Source: Candidatus Corynebacterium avicola
Lineage (GTDB): Bacteria > Actinomycetota > Actinomycetes > Mycobacteriales > Mycobacteriaceae
Length of the DNA: 48,814 nucleotides
NCBI GenBank assembly: GCA_019114135.1
Contig: DXGC01000117.1
Location: 1 to 48,814 of the forward strand
Reading direction: 5' to 3'
Positions 42,148-48,814 of the stretch are shown here, piece after piece. A program made the position numbers and the translations under genes. The first letter of the stretch is position 1. The number at the start of each line of letters is the position of its first letter. The notes under the pieces were generated by a model that worked only from the letters and a program-made list of their open reading frames with translations, was not told the origin of the DNA and made no database searches.

Positions 42148-42831
42148 ATGTTTGATCTCGGCATCGTCCACACCGACGTTCGTCGTCCCGCCGCTGAACA
42201 CGTCGAGGCATTGGGGAGGTTCGGGGTTCCGACCATCCATGAAGCCATGGGACGCGTCGGACTCCTGCGCCCTTACATCCGGCCGATCTACCCCACCGCG
42301 AAGCTCTGCGGCCCAGCCGTCACAGTCCTGCTGCAACCCGGTGACAACTGGATGCTGCACGTAGCCGCGGAGCAGATCCGCCCTGGTGACGTCGTCGTCG
42401 CCGGGTGCACCACCGAGAGTGAGGACGGCTTCTTCGGCGAGCTGCTCGCCACGTCGATGCGTTCTCGTGGCTGCAGTGGGCTGGTGATTGACGGCGGCTG
42501 CCGGGACACCGAGGAACTGGAGGAGATGGATTTCCCGGTCTTCTCCCGTGCCATCAACTCCAAGGGCACCATCAAGGCCACCCTCGGCTCCGTCAATGTC
42601 CCGGTGGTGTGCGCCAACGCCCTTATCCATCCTGGGGACGTTGTCGTCGCTGACCACGACGGTGTCGTCGTCGTTCCCATCGACCGTGTTGCCGATGTCG
42701 CGGAGGCGGCGCAGAAGCGTGAGGACCTCGAAGCAAGCAAACGGACGAAGTTCCAGGACGGGACGCTCGGTCTGGACCTCTACAACATGCGTGGACCGTT
42801 GGCAGACGCCGGCCTGCGCTATGTCGACTGA
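42148..42831 (+). CDS. 4-carboxy-4-hydroxy-2-oxoadipate aldolase (LigK/GalC, RraA-like fold)
   Basis: A 227-residue metal-dependent class II aldolase that splits 4-carboxy-4-hydroxy-2-oxoadipate into pyruvate and oxaloacetate, and usually 4-hydroxy-4-methyl-2-oxoglutarate too. The active site is visible: GFFGELLATS (residues 95-103) binds pyruvate, and GLVIDGGCRDTEEL carries the Arg119-Asp120 pair for pyruvate and metal binding. GDVVVADHDGVVVVP is the conserved C-terminal strand. GGAAGGAAGAG precedes ATG 42148. It completes the lower pathway and follows ligJ by 34 bases. Confidence 0.9.
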   Translation: MFDLGIVHTDVRRPAAEHVEALGRFGVPTIHEAMGRVGLLRPYIRPIYPTAKLCGPAVTVLLQPGDNWMLHVAAEQIRPGDVVVAGCTTESEDGFFGELLATSMRSRGCSGLVIDGGCRDTEELEEMDFPVFSRAINSKGTIKATLGSVNVPVVCANALIHPGDVVVADHDGVVVVPIDRVADVAEAAQKREDLEASKRTKFQDGTLGLDLYNMRGPLADAGLRYVD

Positions 42832-42845
42832 AAGGGAGAAGGACC

Positions 42846-43862
42846 ATGGCTGAATACGAGAACTTCGACGTCTCCCACCTGGGCGCAGTGGAGCTGTTCA
42901 CCCCGGTGTTCGATGAAAGCCTGCAGTTTTTCACGGACCTGCTGTCCATGAAGGAGGTGGCGCGCATCGGCGACTCTGCTTACCTGCGGTGCTGGGACGA
43001 GTACGAGCTCTACACGATCAAACTCACCGCATCCGACACCAACGGTGTGGGACGCACCCTTTACCGGGCGTCCAGCCAGGAAGCCCTGGACCGTCGGGTC
43101 GCCGCCATCGAGTCGACCGGCCTCGGTCACGGCTGGCGGGAACCGGAGGTGGGCATCGGCGCGTCCTACGAATTCGAGGACCCGGACGGGCACCTCATGG
43201 CGCTCTACTACGAGACAGAATATTACGTCCCGGATGCAGACGACCGTCCTGCAATGAAGAACCAGGCATCGGCCTTCCCCGGTCACGGTGTCAACGCCCG
43301 GCGCCTGGATCACATCAACTACCTGTCCTCGGACGTCACTGCCTGCGGTGAGTTCTGGCGGGATGTCATGAAGGCACGGGAGTCAGAACGCGTCGCTCTA
43401 GACGACGGTGGATATGGCGCTTGGTGGTACCGATTCCAGCAGAAGTCCTACGATGTGGTCTACTCTGACGACTGGACCGGGGAGCGCGGGCGCTTCCACC
43501 ACCTCGCCTTCTCCCCAGACACCCGGGAGGACATCCTCAAGGCGGCGGACATCTTCGTGGAGAACGGGGTGTTCATCGAGTACGGCCCGTACAAGCACCT
43601 GATCAACCAGACGTTTTTCCTGTACGTGTGGGAACCAGGCGGCAACCGCATCGAGTTCGCCAATGCGGGAGCACGTTTGATACTCGACCCGGACTGGCCG
43701 GTAGTCGAATGGTCGGAGGCTGAGCGTGCCAAGGGGCAGGCGTGGGGGATGAAGACCGTACCCACCTTCCACACCCACGGTACCCCGTACGTGAAGGACC
43801 AGGATGAGATCGACCGGGCGGCGATGGAGGGGCGGAAATACGTGCCCTCGGAGGACCTCTAG
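42846..43862 (+). CDS. Type I (vicinal oxygen chelate) extradiol ring-cleavage dioxygenase
   Basis: A 338-residue two-domain Fe(II)/Mn(II) dioxygenase of the catechol 2,3-dioxygenase / homoprotocatechuate 2,3-dioxygenase group. The N-terminal domain (~10-125) has lost its metal site; the C-terminal domain (~150-275) is catalytic. Metal ligands are His156 (LDHINYL), His218 or His219 (RFHHLAF) and Glu270 (NRIEF). The acid-base residues His251 and Tyr260 fit the extradiol signature in YKHLINQTFFLYVWEPGG. The ~60-residue C-terminal extension with HGTPYV is homoprotocatechuate-enzyme-like. With the three genes before it, it should produce 4-oxalomesaconate, which implies gallate or a near relative as substrate. 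It lies 14 bases after the aldolase gene with GGGAGAAGGA upstream. Confidence 0.88.
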   Translation: MAEYENFDVSHLGAVELFTPVFDESLQFFTDLLSMKEVARIGDSAYLRCWDEYELYTIKLTASDTNGVGRTLYRASSQEALDRRVAAIESTGLGHGWREPEVGIGASYEFEDPDGHLMALYYETEYYVPDADDRPAMKNQASAFPGHGVNARRLDHINYLSSDVTACGEFWRDVMKARESERVALDDGGYGAWWYRFQQKSYDVVYSDDWTGERGRFHHLAFSPDTREDILKAADIFVENGVFIEYGPYKHLINQTFFLYVWEPGGNRIEFANAGARLILDPDWPVVEWSEAERAKGQAWGMKTVPTFHTHGTPYVKDQDEIDRAAMEGRKYVPSEDL

Positions 43863-43944
43863 GAGGAACTCCGGTAACGGTGGTGGGTTGGTGACTGCTC
43901 GTGACCGGGGCCGGGCAAGTACGTTCTTCGAGTTGTTGAGACTC

Positions 43945-44637
43945 CTACAGGCGCGGGTCGTGCGAGGAGTCCGCGTACATCTCCGGGCAGCCCTGGGTGG
44001 CGGCCTCGGGGAAGTGCTCGAAGTGCCATCCCTCGTTGGCGTAGGTCCGGCACAGCCCGTAGGCGGCACCGTTGTCCTCGAGCCACTGAGCGGAGTCGAC
44101 GGGGCCGATGTCCACCGCCGATCCGGAGACGTGCGACGAGGTCGTCGCCGGGGCAACCCACCGGGACGCCTCCTCGATGGAGCCGTACTCCTTCACCGCG
44201 TCATCGAGAAGCTCCTGCTGGTAGGCCTCGGAACGCCAGCCGCTGTTGACGTTGAGGGTCACGCCGTACTGTGCCTCGGCATCGGTGGTGGCCTGCTGCA
44301 GGGCCTCGAGCAGGCCCGGTTCGAGGTTGTCGATGCCGGCCAGCCCGGTGGAGTGCGCGGTGGTGTTGGACGGCAGGTCGCCTCCGTCGGTGTCGGTGGC
44401 CCAGGGGAGGCCGCGGTCGAAGGCGAGCACCGCGCACCCGGCGACGGCGATCAGGATGGCGACCAGCGCAACGATCAGCGCGGTGCGACGGTTGTAGGAC
44501 CTGCGGTGGGAGGTCTTCGAGGGGGACGGCCAGTCAGAGGTGGGCTCGGAGTAGGTGGGCCGGTCGGTGGACTCCGCGAACCAGTGGGTGGCGGGGCGCG
44601 GACCGGTGTGCCGGGGAGCGGGTGTTGACGTGAGCAT
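43945..44637 (-). CDS. Membrane-anchored D-alanyl-D-alanine carboxypeptidase, VanY/M15 family
   Basis: A 230-residue zinc peptidase acting on peptidoglycan stems. A ~50-residue cytoplasmic lead precedes one membrane segment (TALIVALVAILIAVAGCAVLAF, ~52-73), then the external M15B domain. It shows LNVNSGWRSEAYQQELLDDA, SSHVSGSAVDIGP with the zinc His and Asp, and NEGWHFEHFP with the catalytic Glu and third ligand His. The gene is 54 bases after the kinase stop on the same strand, so it probably forms an operon with the OmpR-type two-component system. Paired direct repeats near its start may be regulator boxes. Confidence 0.9.
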   Translation of the reverse strand: MLTSTPAPRHTGPRPATHWFAESTDRPTYSEPTSDWPSPSKTSHRRSYNRRTALIVALVAILIAVAGCAVLAFDRGLPWATDTDGGDLPSNTTAHSTGLAGIDNLEPGLLEALQQATTDAEAQYGVTLNVNSGWRSEAYQQELLDDAVKEYGSIEEASRWVAPATTSSHVSGSAVDIGPVDSAQWLEDNGAAYGLCRTYANEGWHFEHFPEAATQGCPEMYADSSHDPRL

Positions 44638-44682
44638 GCGTCAATACAAACGAACCGCCCGTTGCAGGGGCGTAAGCAAAAA

Positions 44683-44702
44683 ACGATATGTTCACGATAT
44701 GT
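44683..44702 (-). promoter_or_regulatory. 11-bp-spaced direct repeats between kinase and carboxypeptidase genes
   Basis: ACGATATGT occurs at 44683-44691 and again at 44694-44702, so the copies start 11 bases apart (one helical turn). This is the usual layout of OmpR/PhoB-family binding sites. The site overlaps the kinase stop codon and lies ~50 bases before the carboxypeptidase ATG, followed by T6 on the coding strand. Confidence 0.4.
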
Positions 44703-45873
44703 CGGCGGGGAGAGCCGCATCGACCCGCAGGCCACCGTCCGGACGTGCTGTGAGCTGCAGCGTTCCACCGTGGGTGGCGACGATGCGCTGCACGATCGCC
44801 AGGCCCAGTCCGGCCCCTGCATGATCGCCGAGGTCGTCAGGACGCTCCGGGTCGGTGGACGGGGTGCCAGCGCGGTTCGTCCTGCCCTCGGCGCGACGGA
44901 AAGGCTCGGTGAGCTGCGACAGCGACGCCGGGTCCACGGCGGGGCCGGTGTTCTCCACACGCAGGACGATGCTCCCGTGCCCGTCGGCCTGCCTGCCGCC
45001 GCGGAAGGTCGACACCCAGACCTTCCCGTCCTGCGGGAGGTTGTGGACGATCGCGTTCTGGATCAGGTTCGTCGCCAGCTGCGACAGCAGCGCCTCGGAA
45101 CCGGTGACCAGGTCGCGTCCCGGGGACAGCGACGTGGCGGTCTCGATCTCGATGCCGCGGCGTTCGGCAGCGGGGACCAGCAGCTCCTCGGCTTCGTCGA
45201 CCATCAGCGACAGATCCACCGACGAGGTCTCGGTCAACCTCTGGCCCGCTCGACTGAGCAGCAGCAGACTCTGGGTCAGCTCGATCGCCCGGGTGTTCAC
45301 CGACTCCAGTCGCTCGAGGTCACGGGCCGTCACAGAATCGACAGAGCGCTGCGGATCCGACTGTGCCACGTTCAGGATCGCCTGCGAGGTCGCCAGTGGC
45401 GTCCGCAGTTCATGGGAGGCGTTCGCCGCGAAGCGTTGCTGTTCGGCGACGTGCGCCTCGATCTGGTCCAGCATGTCGTCGAAGGAGTCGGCGAGTTCAC
45501 GGAACTCGTCGTTCGGGCCGTCCAACCGCACCCTGTGGTCCAGTTGGCCGGAGCCGGCAATGCGGGATGCCTCGGTGAGTCGATCCAGCGGGGCGAGCAT
45601 GCGACCTGCGAGGATCCAACCACCGACCAGACCGAAGACCAGAAGCGTGAGCAGCATCTGGATGATTCGGGGAGCGAAGGCCTCGATGAGTTCTGTTCGA
45701 GCCGGTGCATACCCCCGACTGTCGCCGACGGAGCGATCCGGCACATAGCGCAGCAGGAACAGCCATACGACGGCGAGCAGCAGGGTTCCGGCAAGCATGA
45801 GGAATCCGGCGTAGCTCAGCGTGAGCTTCAGCCGGACGCTCAGGCCCCGTCTCCGGACGGGACGGTCAGTCAT
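44692..45873 (-). CDS. Sensor histidine kinase, OmpR/HisKA type
   Basis: A 393-residue membrane kinase. Membrane segments at ~16-42 and ~66-92 frame a short external sensor of ~25 residues. A HAMP domain follows (MLAPLDRLTEASRIAGSGQ). The phosphorylation motif is FAANASHELRTPLATSQ with His154. The ATPase domain has the N box LATNLIQNAIVHN, and the late motif GAGLGLAIVQRIVATHGG. A Pro/Asp/Thr-rich insert (TNRAGTPSTDPERPDD) interrupts the ATP lid. ATG 45873 overlaps the regulator stop by 8 bases. The small sensor fits intramembrane or envelope sensing; the VanY-type neighbour points to cell-wall stress. Confidence 0.93.
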   Translation of the reverse strand: MTDRPVRRRGLSVRLKLTLSYAGFLMLAGTLLLAVVWLFLLRYVPDRSVGDSRGYAPARTELIEAFAPRIIQMLLTLLVFGLVGGWILAGRMLAPLDRLTEASRIAGSGQLDHRVRLDGPNDEFRELADSFDDMLDQIEAHVAEQQRFAANASHELRTPLATSQAILNVAQSDPQRSVDSVTARDLERLESVNTRAIELTQSLLLLSRAGQRLTETSSVDLSLMVDEAEELLVPAAERRGIEIETATSLSPGRDLVTGSEALLSQLATNLIQNAIVHNLPQDGKVWVSTFRGGRQADGHGSIVLRVENTGPAVDPASLSQLTEPFRRAEGRTNRAGTPSTDPERPDDLGDHAGAGLGLAIVQRIVATHGGTLQLTARPDGGLRVDAALPADIS

Positions 45874-46558
45874 CGGTGGCACCGTCCGGTTTGTCGCCCG
45901 GTGCGGAGATCCGGTAGCCGACACCCGGCACCGTCTCGATCAATCCCGGTTCCCCGAGTCTCTTCCGCAGAGCCGACACGGTGATGCGCACCGCATTGGT
46001 GAAGGGGTCGGCGTTCTCGTCCCATGCCTTCTCCAGCAGTTCCTCGGCGCTGACGACACCGCCATCTGCGGTGACCAGGATGTCGAGCACGGCGAACTGT
46101 TTGCGGGTGACCGCGACGTACCGGCCGTCCCGGTAGACCTCGCGGCGGAAGGGGTCCACCTTCAGCCCGGCGATCTCGTGCACCGGCGGCCGGTGCTGGT
46201 CGCGTCGCCGGTCCAGGGCGCGCAGTCGCATGACCAGCTCACGCATGTCGAAGGGTTTGGTGAGGTAGTCGTCCGCCCCCAGCTCGAAACCGGAGGCCTT
46301 GTCGTCCACCCGGTCGGCGGCGGTGAGCATCAGGATCGGCATGCCGGTGCCGGATTCCACGATCCGTGTGGCGATCTCGTCGCCGGACGGGCCGGGGACG
46401 TCCCGGTCGAGGACGGCGATGTCGTAGTCGTTGACGGAGAGCATCTCCAGGGCGGTGTCCCCGTCGCCGGCGATGTCGGCGGCGATGGCCTCCAGGCGCA
46501 GCGCGTCACGCACGGCCTCGGCCATGAACGGTTCGTCCTCGACGATCAGTACTCGCAT
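45866..46558 (-). CDS. Response regulator, OmpR/PhoB type
   Basis: A 230-residue regulator. The receiver starts MRVLIVEDEPFMAEAVRDAL; the phosphosite is Asp51 in IAVLDRDVPGPSGD; MLTAADRVDDK and YLTKPFDMREL hold the conserved Thr and Lys. The winged-helix domain includes VYRDGRYVAVTRKQFAVLDIL, VVSAEELLEKAWDENADPFT and ITVSALRKRLGEPGLIETVPGVGY. ATG 46558 is preferred; a GTG at 46564 would add two residues. It is first in the regulator-kinase-carboxypeptidase operon. Confidence 0.94.
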   Translation of the reverse strand: MRVLIVEDEPFMAEAVRDALRLEAIAADIAGDGDTALEMLSVNDYDIAVLDRDVPGPSGDEIATRIVESGTGMPILMLTAADRVDDKASGFELGADDYLTKPFDMRELVMRLRALDRRRDQHRPPVHEIAGLKVDPFRREVYRDGRYVAVTRKQFAVLDILVTADGGVVSAEELLEKAWDENADPFTNAVRITVSALRKRLGEPGLIETVPGVGYRISAPGDKPDGATDD

Positions 46559-46614
46559 GGGCACATGATACGGGGCGCCGCCGGGAAGGACAGGTCAGCG
46601 TGATTCAGCTGAGC

Positions 46615-47652
46615 TCAGCTCTTGACGACGATCTTGCCGGTGACGTGTCCGCGCTCCACCTCGCGGTGGGCCTCGGCCAGGGTCGAGGCCTTCAGGCCGA
46701 GCATCGTCTCGCCCACGGTGGGGATGATGCGGCCGTCGTCGACCATCTCGGCGATGCGGTCCAGGATCACGCCCTGTTCCTCGACGTCCTCGGTGTCGAA
46801 GATGACCCGGGTGAACATCGACTCCCAGTGCAGGGAGATCGACTTCTTCTTGAAGGCGATGATGTCGAAGTCCTCCGGGTCGTCGATCAGGCACAGCTGG
46901 GACTGAGGGTTCATCAGCTCGGCCAGTTCGCCGGAGTGTCCGGTGGTGTGGGTGGTGAAGACGTAGTCGATACCGTCCGGCTCCAGGTCCAGGACCTGCT
47001 CGGAGAGACTCCGGCGGTGGTCCACGACCTCGTGCGCCCCCATCTCCACGACCCAGTCGCGGGACTCCTCGCGCGAGGCGGTGGCGATCACCGTCAGGCC
47101 CGTCAGCGCTCGGGCCAGCTGGATCATCACGCTGGGTACGCCCCCGGCTCCGCCGAGGATCAGCAGTGAGCCGTTGGAGTAGATGTTCGCGCCCAGCCGC
47201 TCGAACAGTGCCTCCCAGGCGGTCAGGGCCGTCAGAGGCAGCGAGGCCGCCTCGGTCGCCGAACAGGTCGTGGGACGGTGGCCAACGATCCGCTCGTCCA
47301 CGGCATGGAACTTCGCGTTGGTGCCGTCACGGAGCTGGCTGCCGGCGTAGAAGACCCGGTCGCCGACCTCGAAACGGGAAACGTCCTCGCCGACGGCACG
47401 GACGACACCGGCAGCGTCGTAGCCGAGGATGGGCTGGTCACCGCGGGTGATGGCGTCTGCAGCCCGACGGCGCATCTTCACATCGATCGGGTTGACCGAC
47501 ACGGCCTGGACCTCCACCAGGAGATCGCGGGGTCCGACGACGGGCAGCGGCACCGTCACATCGGTGAGGCACCGGGGGTCATCGACCGGAAACTCACCGG
47601 TGACGGCGACGGCGGGCATGGACGAGGGGAGGTCAACAGCGCGGGAATTCAT
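46615..47652 (-). CDS. Zinc-binding alcohol dehydrogenase family / quinone oxidoreductase-like protein
   Basis: A 345-residue medium-chain dehydrogenase/reductase, probably NADPH-dependent. The GroES-like N-domain has VSVNPIDVKMRRR and LGYDAAGVVRAVGEDV. The Rossmann motif is LLILGGAGGVPSVMIQLARAL, a variant of AGGVG. The catalytic zinc ligands of true alcohol dehydrogenases are absent (DAAG region without the Cys/His set), so it belongs to the quinone oxidoreductase/ZADH group. ATG 47652 was chosen as the start of the conserved domain; the frame extends 27 codons upstream. Substrate unknown. The palindrome AGCTGAGCTCAGCT overlaps its stop codon (46607-46620). Confidence 0.9.
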   Translation of the reverse strand: MNSRAVDLPSSMPAVAVTGEFPVDDPRCLTDVTVPLPVVGPRDLLVEVQAVSVNPIDVKMRRRAADAITRGDQPILGYDAAGVVRAVGEDVSRFEVGDRVFYAGSQLRDGTNAKFHAVDERIVGHRPTTCSATEAASLPLTALTAWEALFERLGANIYSNGSLLILGGAGGVPSVMIQLARALTGLTVIATASREESRDWVVEMGAHEVVDHRRSLSEQVLDLEPDGIDYVFTTHTTGHSGELAELMNPQSQLCLIDDPEDFDIIAFKKKSISLHWESMFTRVIFDTEDVEEQGVILDRIAEMVDDGRIIPTVGETMLGLKASTLAEAHREVERGHVTGKIVVKS

Positions 47653-47731
47653 GGTGCCCCATCGTACGTGTTCGAACGTGCCCGAACAGGAGCGGAAGAA
47701 CGTGTCCGGACGGCTTGATAGAACCAGCGAC

Positions 47732-48223
47732 ATGAGCGACTACACCAGCGACCACAGCAACCACACCGGCGAACTCACCACCTCCGTTCCGGACGGTGTT
47801 CTCCAACCCCTGTCCCGGCACCGGGTGATGGCTGCCCTGGAAACCCTCGGATACGCCTACACCGTCGACCGTGATCGCCGGGTCAGCGGGGACTGGGGCA
47901 CCGCGACCTTCGGTTTCGACATCAGCGGCCCTGATGAATGCTTCTTCTCGGTGCGGGGCTACTGGGACCGGTATCTGCCGGCGGAGCGCTATGCGGACAT
48001 GCTGGAACACGCCAACAACTGGAACAACGGGCACTACATGCCGATGGCGGCAGTGGTCAGCGACCCCGACGGAGACCTGCACTTCGTCACCGATTACGCC
48101 GTCGACTACGGCTACGGGGCGACCGACGAGCAGATCTGCCGCCACATCGAGCGGGCACTGTCCCCGGCGGGCACCTTCTTCGAGGAGCTGGACGACCTGT
48201 TCCCCGACAGTGTGCACCTCTGA
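47732..48223 (+). CDS. YbjN-domain protein
   Basis: A 163-residue protein without signal peptide or membrane segment. After a polar Asp/His/Ser/Thr-rich lead of ~20 residues comes the YbjN fold: LSRHRVMAALETLGYAYTVDRD, ATFGFDISGPDECFFSVRGYW, ERYADMLEHANNWNN and LHFVTDYAVDYGYGATDEQI. In actinobacteria such proteins are often called sensory transduction regulators or type III chaperone-like proteins, without proven role. ATG 47732 has no clear ribosome-binding site. It is divergent from the oxidoreductase gene with an 79-bp gap and precedes glf by 67 bases. Confidence 0.82.
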   Translation: MSDYTSDHSNHTGELTTSVPDGVLQPLSRHRVMAALETLGYAYTVDRDRRVSGDWGTATFGFDISGPDECFFSVRGYWDRYLPAERYADMLEHANNWNNGHYMPMAAVVSDPDGDLHFVTDYAVDYGYGATDEQICRHIERALSPAGTFFEELDDLFPDSVHL

Positions 48224-48284
48224 CCGGCCGGAGCGTTTCACCGGCATGGCGCCGCGCAGTTGCCGGACGCGACCTGTACCCTGA

Positions 48285-48814
<530 letters not shown>

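Noticed and set aside
42148..42831. Annotation of the aldolase as the ribonuclease E inhibitor RraA
   Set aside because: RraA shares the fold, but the GELLATS and GGCRDTEEL active-site residues and the operon context fit a class II aldolase.

Overview
The window is high-GC actinobacterial DNA that looks like a Corynebacterium chromosome or a close mycolate-making relative. Supporting genes are Lsr2, a UDP-galactopyranose mutase (arabinogalactan), a LytR-CpsA-Psr cell-wall ligase, a HrtBA/ChrSA-like heme locus and many GTG starts. From memory, the order sod - msrA - ldh - LCP - pheA - serS - glf resembles the region of the C. glutamicum chromosome that holds these genes. The left edge is the 3' end of a 5S rRNA, so an rRNA operon ends here.

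Layout. 1-5.8 kb: 5S tail, secreted lipase, RluA-type pseudouridine synthase, a 40-residue hydrophobic microprotein, tandem universal stress protein, TetR regulator, second-type YidC. 5.8-9 kb: NarL-type two-component system, Lsr2, a coiled-coil membrane protein. 9-17.6 kb: RecB-like nuclease and msrA (overlapping), YbaK deacylase, superoxide dismutase, lactate dehydrogenase, patatin, glycerophosphodiesterase, DUF5926 protein, thiol peroxidase; there is a clear oxidative-stress theme. 17.6-21.6 kb: FtsX-type permease and ATPase divergent from a histidine kinase/response regulator pair, the arrangement of corynebacterial hrtBA-chrSA. 21.6-25 kb: LCP protein, SdpI-like protein, and a tandem family of tiny exported proteins with a decayed fourth member. 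25-37.3 kb: GDSL hydrolase, acyl-CoA synthetase with a structured leader, CPBP protein, amidase, pheA, phosphoglycerate-mutase-like enzyme, zincin, septum-formation protein, serS, acyltransferase, HAD phosphatase.

37.3-43.9 kb is an accessory-looking catabolic island. It holds an AAHS-type aromatic-acid transporter, a GntR/FCD regulator, and a four-gene operon for 4-oxalomesaconate tautomerase (LigU/GalD-like), 4-oxalomesaconate hydratase (LigJ-like), 4-carboxy-4-hydroxy-2-oxoadipate aldolase (LigK/GalC-like) and a type I (vicinal oxygen chelate) extradiol dioxygenase. Nothing resembling LigC, LigI or LigAB is present. The simplest reading is a compact gallate-type pathway in which a type I enzyme opens the ring directly to 4-oxalomesaconate; the gallate dioxygenases I know are LigAB-type. 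A perfect 18-nt palindrome lies between the -35 and -10 of the operon promoter, and a 14/18 copy lies upstream of the transporter, so the GntR protein is probably the local repressor. I consider this the most interesting system in the window.

43.9-48.8 kb: an OmpR-type two-component system in an apparent operon with a VanY-type D,D-carboxypeptidase, a zinc-less alcohol dehydrogenase-family oxidoreductase, a YbjN protein, and the 5' part of glf, cut by the window end. All functional names rest on reading the sequence and on remembered family motifs; no database search was run.
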